A program made the position numbers and the translations under genes. Source: Pseudomonas chlororaphis subsp. chlororaphis (lineage in GTDB: Bacteria; Pseudomonadota; Gammaproteobacteria; Pseudomonadales; Pseudomonadaceae). Taken from it: a stretch of DNA of 64,000 nt. The notes under the pieces were generated by a model. It ran no database searches and had not been told where the DNA came from. It saw only the letters and a program-made list of their open reading frames with translations. Positions 1 to 7,953 of the stretch are shown here, piece by piece (positions within the stretch are counted from its first letter, which is position 1; each line of letters opens with the position of its first letter). The stretch covers positions 5,394,001 to 5,458,000 of the forward strand of contig NZ_CP027712.1 of assembly GCF_003945765.1 (NCBI RefSeq), written 5' to 3'.

Positions 1-643
1 GCAGACTGCTGAGCAGCGCTTCGTTGAGGTTCTGCACACTGGTGAAGTCGACCTTGTTCAGGCCGTTGCCGATGATCGCCAGGCGGCCCTTGCGCTGCAT
101 CTTCAACAGGCGCGGGAAAATACTCATGTCGCCAGCACCGGTGACAAAACGCGGGCGCAGCGCCAGCACCTCCAGGCCGAACTCCTGGGCGCCGAACACC
201 TTCTGCTCCGCCAGGTATTTGGTGGCGGCATAAGGGTGCTTGAAGCGCTTGGGCACCTGCTCCTCGGTCAGGCCCAGATGGTCGCGACCGTCGAAATAGA
301 TCGACGGCGACGACAGATGCACCAGGCGCCGGACATGGCGCTTGAGGCAGGCTTCGACCACGTTTTCGGTGACCAGCACGTTGCCCTGGTGAAAATCCTG
401 ATAACGCCCCCAGAGCCCCACCGCCCCCGCGCAATGCACCACCGCATCGACGTCGCGACACAGGTCGCGCACCAGGTCGGCATCGCTCAAGTCGCCCTGG
501 ACGAACTCGGCCCCGCGCCGCACCAGATGCTCCACACCTTCGGCCCGACGCCCGTTGACCCGTACATCCAGGCCCTGCTCAAGGGCAAAACGCGCGAAGC
601 GTCCACCAATGAAGCCGCTTGCGCCGGTGACCAGAATTTTCAT
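1..643 (-). CDS. NAD-dependent epimerase/dehydratase family protein (3' end outside window)
   Basis: Extended short-chain dehydrogenase/reductase, probably acting on a nucleotide-sugar or sterol-like substrate with NAD(P). About 214 N-terminal residues are present and the reading frame runs off base 1, so the C-terminal substrate domain is not seen. The Rossmann dinucleotide motif GASGFIG is at residues 7-13, a DLSD turn near 51-54, serines at 111-112, and the catalytic YxxxK pair at Y138 and K142. The start ATG is at 641-643. The gene runs divergently from nothing in view; argP follows downstream of its start on the same strand about 97 bp away. The substrate cannot be named from the sequence. 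I am sure of the superfamily only. Confidence 0.85.
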   Translation of the reverse strand, partial: MKILVTGASGFIGGRFARFALEQGLDVRVNGRRAEGVEHLVRRGAEFVQGDLSDADLVRDLCRDVDAVVHCAGAVGLWGRYQDFHQGNVLVTENVVEACLKRHVRRLVHLSSPSIYFDGRDHLGLTEEQVPKRFKHPYAATKYLAEQKVFGAQEFGLEVLALRPRFVTGAGDMSIFPRLLKMQRKGRLAIIGNGLNKVDFTSVQNLNEALLSSL

Positions 644-739
644 GACTTGCTCCGATTGCTTTCGTGTTTCATGCCTGTCGCACACTTGTGTTGCATGGGG
701 TGTTGCAGGGTGTCTTGCCTGATGCCTTGACGCCCGACG

Positions 740-1633
740 TCACGCCAACGGCACCAGCCATTGCGCCGAAGAACGCACCAGGTGCTCGGTGAGCAGGCCC
801 AACAGTTGGCCACCATTGCGCCAATGATGCCAGTACAGCGGCACATCGATCGGCTTATCTGGCAAAAGCTCCACCAACACACCCCGCGCCAACTGGTCGC
901 GCACCTGCAATTCGGGCACCAGCCCCCAGCCCAGGCCGGCCTCGGTCAGGCGGATGAAACCCTCGGACGAGGGACACAGGTGATGCTCGAACCCGCCATC
1001 GACCCCCAGCGCCGCCAGGTAGCGGTGCTGCAGGAAATCGTCCGGGCCGAACACCAGGGCTGGCGTGCGGGCCAGGCGCTCGGCTTGCACGCCTTGCGGA
1101 AAATGCCGCGCAAGGAACGCCGGGCTGGCCAGGGCACGGTAGCGCATGGCACCCAGCAGCACACTGCGGGCGCCCGCCACCGGCCGCTCGCTGGCGCAGA
1201 CACAGGCCGCCACTTCGCCGGCGCGCATGCGCTTGAGGCCCACGGTCTGGTCTTCGACGATCAGGTCGAGGAGCAAGTGCTGCTCGGCACAGAAGTCGCC
1301 CACCGCCTCGGCCCACCAGGTGGCCAGGCTGTCGGCGTTGAGGGCGATGCGCAGACGCTCCGGCAAACCTTCCTCGTCCAGGGCCGGCACCTGGCTCTGC
1401 AGGTCGCGTTCGAGCAGGCGTACCTGCTGCACATGGTTGAGCAGGCGCCGGCCGATTTCCGTCGGCGCCGGTGGAGTGACCCGCACCAGCACCGGCTGGC
1501 CGATCCGCGCTTCGAGCAGCTTGATCCGCTGGGAAATCGCCGACTGCGACAACCCCAGCACCTGCGCGGCACGCTCGAATCCGGCCTGTTCGATCACCGC
1601 GGCCAGGGCGGACAGCAATTTATAGTCGAACAT
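740..1633 (-). CDS. argP: LysR-family regulator ArgP (IciA-like)
   Basis: LysR-type transcription factor of 297 residues that in the ArgP family responds to lysine/arginine and activates an amino-acid exporter gene. It has an N-terminal winged helix-turn-helix (about residues 3-60, with an SQSAISQRI recognition helix) and a C-terminal periplasmic-binding-like effector domain. An upstream extension of the frame to 1687 exists, but family proteins start at MFDYKLL, so ATG 1631-1633 was chosen. It is divergent from an ACT-domain gene and a LysE exporter, which is the expected ArgP-target arrangement. The order matches PAO1, where iciA/argP lies beside a LysE gene and sodB. The identification is strong; the effector is inferred from the family. 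Confidence 0.9.
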   Translation of the reverse strand: MFDYKLLSALAAVIEQAGFERAAQVLGLSQSAISQRIKLLEARIGQPVLVRVTPPAPTEIGRRLLNHVQQVRLLERDLQSQVPALDEEGLPERLRIALNADSLATWWAEAVGDFCAEQHLLLDLIVEDQTVGLKRMRAGEVAACVCASERPVAGARSVLLGAMRYRALASPAFLARHFPQGVQAERLARTPALVFGPDDFLQHRYLAALGVDGGFEHHLCPSSEGFIRLTEAGLGWGLVPELQVRDQLARGVLVELLPDKPIDVPLYWHHWRNGGQLLGLLTEHLVRSSAQWLVPLA

Positions 1634-1729
1634 CAGTTTTCCTAATGAGCGATCAGTAATATTGGTTTTTCTTATACAGCCTGCCACCGGAGAATAGCCA
1701 GCATGCTTTCTCGTTCAAGGACCTTTTTC

Positions 1730-2131
1730 ATGGCTGGCGAAACCTCCCTCGATACCCTGCTGCGCAGCATGAGCCCGCAGCTCAACCACGGCGACTACGT
1801 GTTCTGCTCCATCGCCGATCGCGCGCTGCTCGAAGGTAGCGACGTACTGGGCAGCTTTCGCGAGCAGGAAGGACTCACGGTGATCCTCGAGCGCCAGCAG
1901 GCCGAACGGCTGGGGCTGGGTTTCGATTACGTCGCGGCCTGGATCACCCTGAACGTGCACTCGGCCCTGGAAGCCGTCGGCCTGACCGCCGCGTTCGCCA
2001 GCGCCCTGGGCAAGGCCGGGATCAGTTGCAACGTGATCGCCGGCTATTACCACGATCATCTGTTTGTCGGTAAGGCCGATGCCGAGCGCGCCATGGGCGT
2101 GCTGCGGCAACTGGCGGCGGGCGAGGAGTAA
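1730..2131 (+). CDS. ACT-domain protein between argP and the LysE exporter
   Basis: Small soluble protein of 133 residues that looks like a single ACT-type ligand-binding domain; such domains usually bind amino acids as allosteric effectors. No catalytic motif is visible. An ATG at 1703 is in frame, but AAGGA at 1717-1721 lies 8 bases before ATG 1730, so 1730 was chosen. The stop is 5 bp before the LysE-family gene, so the two are almost certainly co-transcribed, divergently from argP. The context suggests a role in sensing or buffering the amino acid that the exporter removes. That role is inference from position; the domain assignment is from overall sequence character. Confidence 0.75.
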   Translation: MAGETSLDTLLRSMSPQLNHGDYVFCSIADRALLEGSDVLGSFREQEGLTVILERQQAERLGLGFDYVAAWITLNVHSALEAVGLTAAFASALGKAGISCNVIAGYYHDHLFVGKADAERAMGVLRQLAAGEE

Positions 2132-2136
2132 AGACT

Positions 2137-2739
2137 ATGTGGCAAAGCTACGTTAACGGGCTGCTGGTAGCGGCCGGGCTGATCATGGCGATCGGCAGCC
2201 AGAATGCGTTTGTCCTGGCCCAGAGCCTGCGCCGTGAACACCACCTGCCGGTGGCCGTGCTGTGCGTGACCTGCGATGCGTTGCTGGTGGCGGCCGGGGT
2301 ATTCGGCCTGGCCACGGTGCTGGCGCAGAGCCCGACACTGCTGGCGGTTGCCCGCTGGGGCGGCGCCGCGTTCCTGATCTGGTACGGCAGCCAGGCCCTG
2401 CGTCGCGCCTGTTCCAGGCAAAGCCTGCAACAGGGCGAGAACCAGACCGTGCGCTCGCTGCGCGCGGTGCTGCTCAGTGCGCTGGCGGTGACTCTGCTCA
2501 ACCCCCATGTGTACCTGGACACGGTGTTGCTGATCGGCTCGCTGGGCGCGCAACAGACCGAACCCGGCGCCTATGTGGTCGGCGCGGCCAGTGCTTCGCT
2601 GCTGTGGTTTTTCACCCTCGCCCTCGGCGCCGCATGGCTGGCTCCGTGGCTGGCACGGCCGAGCACCTGGCGCATTCTCGACCTGCTGGTGGCGGTGATG
2701 ATGTTCAGTGTCGCGATCCAGTTGATGACCGCTGGGTGA
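2137..2739 (+). CDS. LysE/ArgO-family amino-acid exporter
   Basis: Inner-membrane exporter of 200 residues with about six transmembrane helices, related to LysE/ArgO (basic amino-acid efflux). The N-terminal segment around AAGLIMAIGSQNAFVL (residues 8-23) carries the family signature with a conserved Q-N-x-F. A GAGGAG ribosome site at 2123-2128 overlaps the end of the ACT gene, so translation is probably coupled. Its position next to argP points to arginine or lysine as substrate, but LysE-family proteins also move other amino acids, so the substrate is inferred. Downstream, instead of a terminator, lies the inverted-repeat element at 2756-3022. Confidence 0.88.
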   Translation: MWQSYVNGLLVAAGLIMAIGSQNAFVLAQSLRREHHLPVAVLCVTCDALLVAAGVFGLATVLAQSPTLLAVARWGGAAFLIWYGSQALRRACSRQSLQQGENQTVRSLRAVLLSALAVTLLNPHVYLDTVLLIGSLGAQQTEPGAYVVGAASASLLWFFTLALGAAWLAPWLARPSTWRILDLLVAVMMFSVAIQLMTAG

Positions 2740-2755
2740 TTTATTCCAAAAGGCT

Positions 2756-3022
2756 AAGGGGATGCCCTCGCTAAATGACGAGCGCGCCGCCGCCCCGCAA
2801 AGCGCAAGACTAGGCGTGAGGAGCGTGGTTTGGTGGTCCAAATGAGCGACGAACAACGACGGATTGCGCTTTGCGGGGCGACGGCCCTTCGGGTTGGCGC
2901 TGTGATCGTGCCATGCTGCGTTGCGGGACTTGAAGAGGCAAAAAGCATCCTCTGCGTCCCGCGCCTTGCCTGGCACGATCACAGCGCCAACGCGTTTCGT
3001 CATTTAGCGAGGGCATCCCCTT
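2756..3022. repeat. 267-bp non-coding element with 26-bp perfect terminal inverted repeats and two internal hairpins
   Basis: The ends 2756-2781 and 2997-3022 are perfect inverted copies (26/26). Inside are two further long palindromes. Hairpin 1 pairs 2791-2807 with 2864-2880 (17/17), extends to 2786/2885 with one mismatch, and is capped by TTTGG/CCAAA at 2829-2842. Hairpin 2 pairs 2893-2913 with 2971-2991 (21/21), continues with GCGGGAC/GTCCCGC (2923-2929 / 2956-2962) and a small AGAGG/CCTCT tip. The whole can fold as a three-way junction. The open frames across it are low-complexity and differ by strand, so I do not call them genes. It resembles a MITE-like or structured intergenic repeat. 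No clear target-site duplication is visible at its edges. Confidence 0.8.
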
Positions 3023-3179
3023 GAACCTCTATCCCACACAGTTGTTGCGTGGTTAAGCCGCACCCCCGGTGCTATGATCCGAACCCTGCGCCGCAAAGAG
3101 TACAAACTCCCCGGCGCTTGTCTGGCCGCCCGTGATCGGCCTTGCGCTCACCGCAACTGACCTGATTAGGAGAATCATC

Positions 3180-3776
3180 ATGGCTTTCGAATTGCCGCCG
3201 CTGCCTTACGCACACGATGCCCTGCAGCCGCACATTTCCAAGGAAACCCTGGAATACCACCACGACAAGCACCACAACACCTATGTCGTGAACCTGAACA
3301 ACCTGGTGCCAGGCACCGAGTTCGAAGGCAAGACCCTGGAAGAGATCGTCAAGTCTTCCTCGGGCGGCATCTTCAACAACGCCGCTCAGGTCTGGAACCA
3401 CACTTTCTACTGGAACTGCCTGGCGCCAAACGCCGGCGGTCAACCAACCGGCGCACTGGCTGAAGCCATCAACGCCGCTTTCGGTTCGTTCGACAAGTTC
3501 AAGGAAGAATTCACCAAGACTTCCGTCGGCACCTTCGGTTCCGGTTGGGGCTGGCTGGTGAAAAAGGCTGACGGTTCCCTGGCCCTGGCCAGCACCATCG
3601 GCGCCGGCAACCCGCTGACCAGCGGCGACACCCCGCTGCTGACTTGCGACGTCTGGGAACACGCTTACTACATCGACTACCGCAACCTGCGTCCAAAGTA
3701 CGTCGAAGCGTTCTGGAACCTGGTCAACTGGAAATTCGTGGCCGAGCAGTTCGAAGGCAAGACCTTCGTCGCCTAA
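3180..3776 (+). CDS. sodB: Superoxide dismutase [Fe]
   Basis: Cytoplasmic iron superoxide dismutase of 198 residues that disproportionates superoxide to oxygen and hydrogen peroxide. Metal ligands of the family are present: H27 in the LEYHHDKHH segment, the histidine of the [11 protein letters not shown] motif, and the D and H of [13 protein letters not shown]. The AAQ glutamine and overall length favour the Fe over the Mn type. ATG 3180 follows AGGAG of the leader; the longer in-frame extension has no family support. A strong intrinsic terminator follows directly. Neighbours (LysE gene before, bifA after) match PAO1 PA4365-PA4367. In pseudomonads sodB is induced when iron is available; no Fur box is obvious here. 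Confidence 0.97.
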   Translation: MAFELPPLPYAHDALQPHISKETLEYHHDKHHNTYVVNLNNLVPGTEFEGKTLEEIVKSSSGGIFNNAAQVWNHTFYWNCLAPNAGGQPTGALAEAINAAFGSFDKFKEEFTKTSVGTFGSGWGWLVKKADGSLALASTIGAGNPLTSGDTPLLTCDVWEHAYYIDYRNLRPKYVEAFWNLVNWKFVAEQFEGKTFVA

Positions 3777-3791
3777 GCCCGTTTGCAGTCA

Positions 3792-3818
3792 AAAAAACCC
3801 GGCATTGCCGGGTTTTTT
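3792..3818 (+). terminator. Intrinsic terminator of sodB
   Basis: A GC-rich stem CCCGGC-ATT-GCCGGG sits between A and T runs, immediately after the sodB stop codon. The rest of the gap to bifA (3819-4081) holds no gene that I can see. Confidence 0.9.
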
Positions 3819-4081
3819 CGTTTTACCGGCAAGGGCCAGGTTTGCCGTGCCAGCCCGGCGGACTAACCTCTCTATTCAGCTAAAAAATCTCCGCCGTCCC
3901 TCAAGTTGCAAGGCTTGGCTACCGACATATAACCGATAAGCGCGGATATGCTGGCTCCCGGCATTCCAACCAAGCCTACAGGTGAAATATCCTGGGCCTG
4001 ATTGTCCCTTTGACTGCCATCACGGGATTGCCAATACTCATGGCAACTTGACGCTACCCGCACGGAACAAGGAATAACCCT

Positions 4082-6133
4082 TTGAAGCTGGAACTCAAAA
4101 ACAGCTTGTCGGTGAAGTTGCTCCGGGTTGTGCTGCTGTCGGCACTGATAGTGGGCGTAGTGCTGAGCTGCGCACAAATCGTCTTCGATGCTTATAAGAC
4201 TCGGCAGGCGGTCGCTAATGATGCCCAGCGTATTCTCGACATGTTTCGCGACCCCTCGACCCAGGCCGTCTACAGCCTGGACCGCGAAATGGGCATGCAA
4301 GTCATCGAAGGCCTGTTCCAGGACGATGCTGTGCGCATGGCCTCCATTGGCCATCCCAACGAAACCATGCTCGCGGAAAAAACCCGTGAGTTGCAGAATT
4401 CCCCCAGCCGCTGGCTGACCGATCTGATCCTCGGCAAGGAGCGCACCTTCACCACCCAATTGGTGGGTCGCGGGCCCTACAGCGAATACTACGGCGACCT
4501 GAGCATCACCCTCGACACGGCCACCTACGGCCAGGGGTTTATCGTCAGCTCGGTGATCATTTTCATTTCCGGCGTACTGCGCGCCCTGGCCATGGGCCTG
4601 GTGCTGTACCTGGTTTACCACTGGCTGCTGACCAAGCCGCTGTCGCGGATCATCGAGCACCTGACCACCATCAATCCGGACCGCCCCAGCGAACATCAGA
4701 TCCCGTTGCTCAAGGGCCACGAGCGAAACGAGCTGGGGATCTGGATCAATACCGCCAACCAGTTGCTGGCATCGATCGAACGCAACACGCACCTGCGCCA
4801 TGAAGCGGAAAACAGCCTGTTGCGCATGGCCCAGTACGACTTCCTCACCGGCCTGCCCAACCGCCAGCAACTGCAACAGCAACTGGACAAGATCCTGATC
4901 GACGCCGGCCGCCTGCAACGCCGGGTCGCGGTGCTCTGTGTCGGCCTCGACGACTTCAAGGGCATCAACGAACAGTTCAGCTACCAGACCGGCGACCAGT
5001 TGCTGCTGGCCCTGGCCGATCGCCTGCGGGCCCACAGTGGTCGCCTGGGCGCCCTCGCCCGCCTTGGCGGTGACCAGTTCGCCCTGGTCCAGGCCGATAT
5101 CGAACAACCCTACGAAGCCGCCGAACTGGCGCAGAGCATTCTCGACGACCTGGAAGCACCGTTTGCCCTCGATCACCAGGAAATCCGCCTGCGCGCCACC
5201 ATCGGCATCACCCTGTTCCCGGAAGACGGCGACAGCACCGAGAAGCTGCTGCAGAAAGCCGAGCAGACCATGACCCTGGCCAAGAGCCGGTCGCGCAACC
5301 GTTATCAGTTCTATATCGCCAGCGTCGACAGCGAGATGCGCCGGCGCCGCGAACTGGAAAAAGACCTGCGCGAAGCCCTGAGCCGCGAGCAGTTCCACCT
5401 GGTCTACCAGCCGCAGATCAGCTACCGCGATCATCGTGTGGTCGGGGTCGAGGCGCTGCTGCGCTGGCAGCATCCGGAACACGGCTTCGTCCCGCCGGAC
5501 CTGTTCATTCCCCTGGCCGAGCAGAACGGCACCATCATCGCCATCGGCGAATGGGTGCTGGACCAGGCCTGCCGCCAACTGCGCGAATGGCATGACCTGG
5601 GCTTCAGCGACCTGCGCATGGCGGTCAACCTGTCCACCGTGCAACTGCACCACGCCGAGCTGCCGCGGGTGGTCAACAACCTGCTGCAGATCTATCGCCT
5701 GCCGCCGCGCAGCCTGGAGCTGGAAGTCACCGAAACCGGCCTGATGGAAGACATCAGCACCGCCGCCCAGCACCTGTTGAGCCTGCGCCGCTCGGGGGCG
5801 CTGATCGCCATCGACGACTTCGGTACCGGCTACTCGTCCCTGAGCTACCTCAAGAGCCTGCCGCTGGACAAGATCAAGATCGACAAGAGCTTCGTCCAGG
5901 ACCTGCTGGATGACGACGACGATGCGACCATCGTGCGGGCGATCATCCAGCTGGGTAAAAGCCTGGGCATGCAGGTGATCGCCGAGGGCGTGGAAACCGC
6001 CGAACAAGAGGCCTACATCATCTCCGAAGGCTGCCACGAAGGTCAGGGTTATCACTACAGCAAACCCCTGCCGGCACGGGAGCTGAGCGCCTACCTGAAA
6101 CAGGCCCAGCGCAGTAACGCGGCCATCCTCTGA
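4082..6133 (+). CDS. bifA: Cyclic-di-GMP phosphodiesterase BifA (degenerate GGDEF plus EAL)
   Basis: Inner-membrane protein of 683 residues that hydrolyses the second messenger c-di-GMP, promoting motility and biofilm dispersal. Order: transmembrane helix about 13-33, a periplasmic sensor segment, a second helix about 155-183, a HAMP-like linker, a GGDEF domain whose active site is GGDQF (329-333, so cyclase activity is unlikely), and an EAL domain with E457-A-L, an intact DDFGTGYSS loop near 578 and the later EGVET motif. The start is TTG at 4082, placed 7 bases after AAGGAA; no good ATG fits. Position next to sodB and the domain order match P. aeruginosa PA4367 BifA. Low TTG initiation may limit expression. 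Confidence 0.93.
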   Translation: MKLELKNSLSVKLLRVVLLSALIVGVVLSCAQIVFDAYKTRQAVANDAQRILDMFRDPSTQAVYSLDREMGMQVIEGLFQDDAVRMASIGHPNETMLAEKTRELQNSPSRWLTDLILGKERTFTTQLVGRGPYSEYYGDLSITLDTATYGQGFIVSSVIIFISGVLRALAMGLVLYLVYHWLLTKPLSRIIEHLTTINPDRPSEHQIPLLKGHERNELGIWINTANQLLASIERNTHLRHEAENSLLRMAQYDFLTGLPNRQQLQQQLDKILIDAGRLQRRVAVLCVGLDDFKGINEQFSYQTGDQLLLALADRLRAHSGRLGALARLGGDQFALVQADIEQPYEAAELAQSILDDLEAPFALDHQEIRLRATIGITLFPEDGDSTEKLLQKAEQTMTLAKSRSRNRYQFYIASVDSEMRRRRELEKDLREALSREQFHLVYQPQISYRDHRVVGVEALLRWQHPEHGFVPPDLFIPLAEQNGTIIAIGEWVLDQACRQLREWHDLGFSDLRMAVNLSTVQLHHAELPRVVNNLLQIYRLPPRSLELEVTETGLMEDISTAAQHLLSLRRSGALIAIDDFGTGYSSLSYLKSLPLDKIKIDKSFVQDLLDDDDDATIVRAIIQLGKSLGMQVIAEGVETAEQEAYIISEGCHEGQGYHYSKPLPARELSAYLKQAQRSNAAIL

Positions 6134-6215
6134 AGACCCGATTGCGCGCATAAGCCTGATCCAGCGCAATCGCTTCCTGAATAGGAAATATTTACAACCA
6201 CAACCCTTTACACAT

Positions 6216-6234
6216 AATGCAAATCTTTCGCATT
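6216..6234 (+). promoter_or_regulatory. Fur box upstream of icmP
   Basis: The 19-mer AATGCAAATCTTTCGCATT matches the classical Fur operator AATGAGAATCATTCTCATT at 15 of 19 positions and is framed by the longer palindrome CATAATGC/GCATTATG. It lies 63 bp before the icmP start, a normal place for iron repression. Confidence 0.75.
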
Positions 6235-6296
6235 ATGTCGCAGTTTTGCGCATCCCCCGCGCCACTCCACCCCTCTCTCGAAGCAGGATGTTCGCC

Positions 6297-7640
6297 ATGA
6301 TTCGTATGCCTCTGGCTACCGCCAGTCTGTTGGCCATCGCTATTTCCCTCGCCGGTTGCGGCGAAGGCAAAGACCAGGCTGCCGCGCCGCAAGCCGCTAC
6401 CCCAGCCGCCAGCACCGCAGCCCCGGCCACCGCTCCTGCGGCCGGCAAGGTCGATGAAGCGGCGGCCAAGGCGGTCGTCGCGCATTACGCCGACATGGTC
6501 TTCGCCGTGTACAGCGATGCCGAATCCACCGCGAAGACCCTGCAGACCGCGATCGACGCCTTCCTCGCCAAGCCCAACGCCGACACCCTGAAAGCCGCCA
6601 AGGCTGCCTGGGTCGCGGCTCGCGTGCCTTACCTGCAGAGCGAAGTGTTCCGCTTCGGCAACACCATCGTCGACGACTGGGAAGGCCAGGTGAACTCCTG
6701 GCCGCTGGACGAAGGCCTGATCGACTACGTCGACAAGTCCTACGAGCACGCGCTGGGTAACCCGGGCGCCACCGCCAACATCATCGCCAACACTGAAGTC
6801 CAGGTCGGCGAAGACAAGGTCGACGTGAAGGACATCACCCCGGAAAAACTCGCCAGCCTCAACGAGCTGGGCGGTTCCGAGGCCAACGTCGCCACCGGCT
6901 ACCACGCCATCGAATTCCTGCTCTGGGGCCAGGACCTGAACGGCACCGGCCCTGGCGCCGGCAACCGTCCGGCTTCCGACTACCTGGAAGGCGCCGGCGC
7001 CACCGGCGGCCACAACGACCGTCGCCGTGCCTACCTGAAAGCCGTGACCCAACTGCTGGTCAACGACCTGGAAGAAATGGTCGGTAACTGGAAGCCGAAC
7101 GTGGCCGACAACTACCGCGCCACCCTGGAAGCGGAACCGGCTGAAAGCGGCCTGCGCAAAATGCTGTTCGGCATGGGCAGCCTGTCCCTGGGCGAACTGG
7201 CGGGCGAGCGCATGAAGGTGTCCCTGGAAGCCAACTCCCCTGAAGACGAACAGGACTGCTTCAGCGACAACACCCACAATTCGCACTTCTACGATGCCAA
7301 GGGCATCCGCAACGTGTACCTGGGCGAATACACCCGCGTCGACGGCACCAAGCTGACCGGCGCCAGCCTGTCGTCGCTGGTGGCGAAAATCGACCCGGCC
7401 GCCGACACCGCATTGAAGGCCGACCTGGCCGCCACCGAAGCCAAGATCCAGGTCATGGTCGATCACGCCAACAAGGGTGAGCACTACGATCAGTTGATCG
7501 CCGCCGGCAACGACGCGGGCAACCAGATCGTGCGTGACGCCATCGCCGCGCTGGTCAAGCAGACCGGTTCGATCGAACAGGCCGCGGGCAAGCTGGGCAT
7601 CAGCGACCTGAACCCGGACAACGCCGATCACGAGTTCTGA
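6297..7640 (+). CDS. icmP: Imelysin-family lipoprotein IcmP (M75-like, iron-regulated)
   Basis: Predicted lipoprotein of 447 residues in the imelysin/IcmP family (MEROPS M75-like; also related to EfeO of iron uptake). The signal peptide ends in a lipobox LAGC with C21 as the lipidated residue, followed by an Ala/Pro-rich linker (about 30-50) and the imelysin domain. The family motif GxHxxE is intact as G-Y-H203-A-I-E206. ATG 6297 was chosen because AGCAGG lies 9 bases before it; ATG 6288 is too close. A Fur box precedes the gene, so it is probably expressed under iron limitation. Peptidase activity was reported for P. aeruginosa IcmP; most family members are now thought of as iron- or haem-related. 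Confidence 0.9.
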   Translation: MIRMPLATASLLAIAISLAGCGEGKDQAAAPQAATPAASTAAPATAPAAGKVDEAAAKAVVAHYADMVFAVYSDAESTAKTLQTAIDAFLAKPNADTLKAAKAAWVAARVPYLQSEVFRFGNTIVDDWEGQVNSWPLDEGLIDYVDKSYEHALGNPGATANIIANTEVQVGEDKVDVKDITPEKLASLNELGGSEANVATGYHAIEFLLWGQDLNGTGPGAGNRPASDYLEGAGATGGHNDRRRAYLKAVTQLLVNDLEEMVGNWKPNVADNYRATLEAEPAESGLRKMLFGMGSLSLGELAGERMKVSLEANSPEDEQDCFSDNTHNSHFYDAKGIRNVYLGEYTRVDGTKLTGASLSSLVAKIDPAADTALKADLAATEAKIQVMVDHANKGEHYDQLIAAGNDAGNQIVRDAIAALVKQTGSIEQAAGKLGISDLNPDNADHEF

Positions 7641-7657
7641 TCACTGTTGCGGGAATG

Positions 7658-7685
7658 AAAAGGCGCCCTTCGGGTCGCCTTTTTT
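7658..7685 (+). terminator. Intrinsic terminator of icmP
   Basis: An AAAAGGCG...CGCCTTTTTT stem with a CCCTTCGGG tip follows icmP within 20 bp. It separates icmP transcription from the three related genes downstream. Confidence 0.85.
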
Positions 7686-7706
7686 GTGCCTGTCTATGAC
7701 GCGGCC

Positions 7707-7811
7707 CCTGTAGCCGCTGCCGCAGGCTGCGATAAGGCCGCAGGCCTTCAGCGATCTTGAAACCCTGCGCCCCCTTCGGTGGCGATCGCAGCCTGCGGCA
7801 GCGGCTACAGG
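7707..7811. repeat. REPIN copy A
   Basis: Two 27-nt REP arms (7707-7733 and 7785-7811) are perfect inverted copies; the outward motif is CCTGTAGCCGCTGCCGCAGG. The middle holds smaller GGCC-rich inverted repeats. Same family as the copies at 51639, 57159, 60883, 62855 and 63933. Confidence 0.92.
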
Positions 7812-7874
7812 ACCAGACCAGAGCCGGGGGACAGGGACAGGCAGGCTTCGCTTGCGTTGTCCCACGTCAAGCGG

Positions 7875-7893
7875 AACGATAATTCCTCTTATT
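7875..7893 (+). promoter_or_regulatory. Weak Fur-like site before the di-haem gene
   Basis: The 19-mer starting AACGATAAT matches the Fur operator at 13 of 19 positions and lies in the only AT-rich part of the gap before the gene at 7954. The match is marginal; position and the iron theme are the main support. Confidence 0.3.
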
Positions 7894-7953
7894 CAAACTC
7901 CCCTGCCCTGTTAGACTTTGCGCCCTTGTTTTGCTCGTCCTGCAGGATATCCG

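Noticed and set aside
2056..3003. 315-codon frame across the palindromic element
   Set aside because: It crosses lysE antisense and the inverted repeats; the protein is low-complexity and depends on the repeat.
2756..3022. Palindromic element as a simple terminator of lysE
   Set aside because: Far too long and nested; no T-run follows a stem at the right place.
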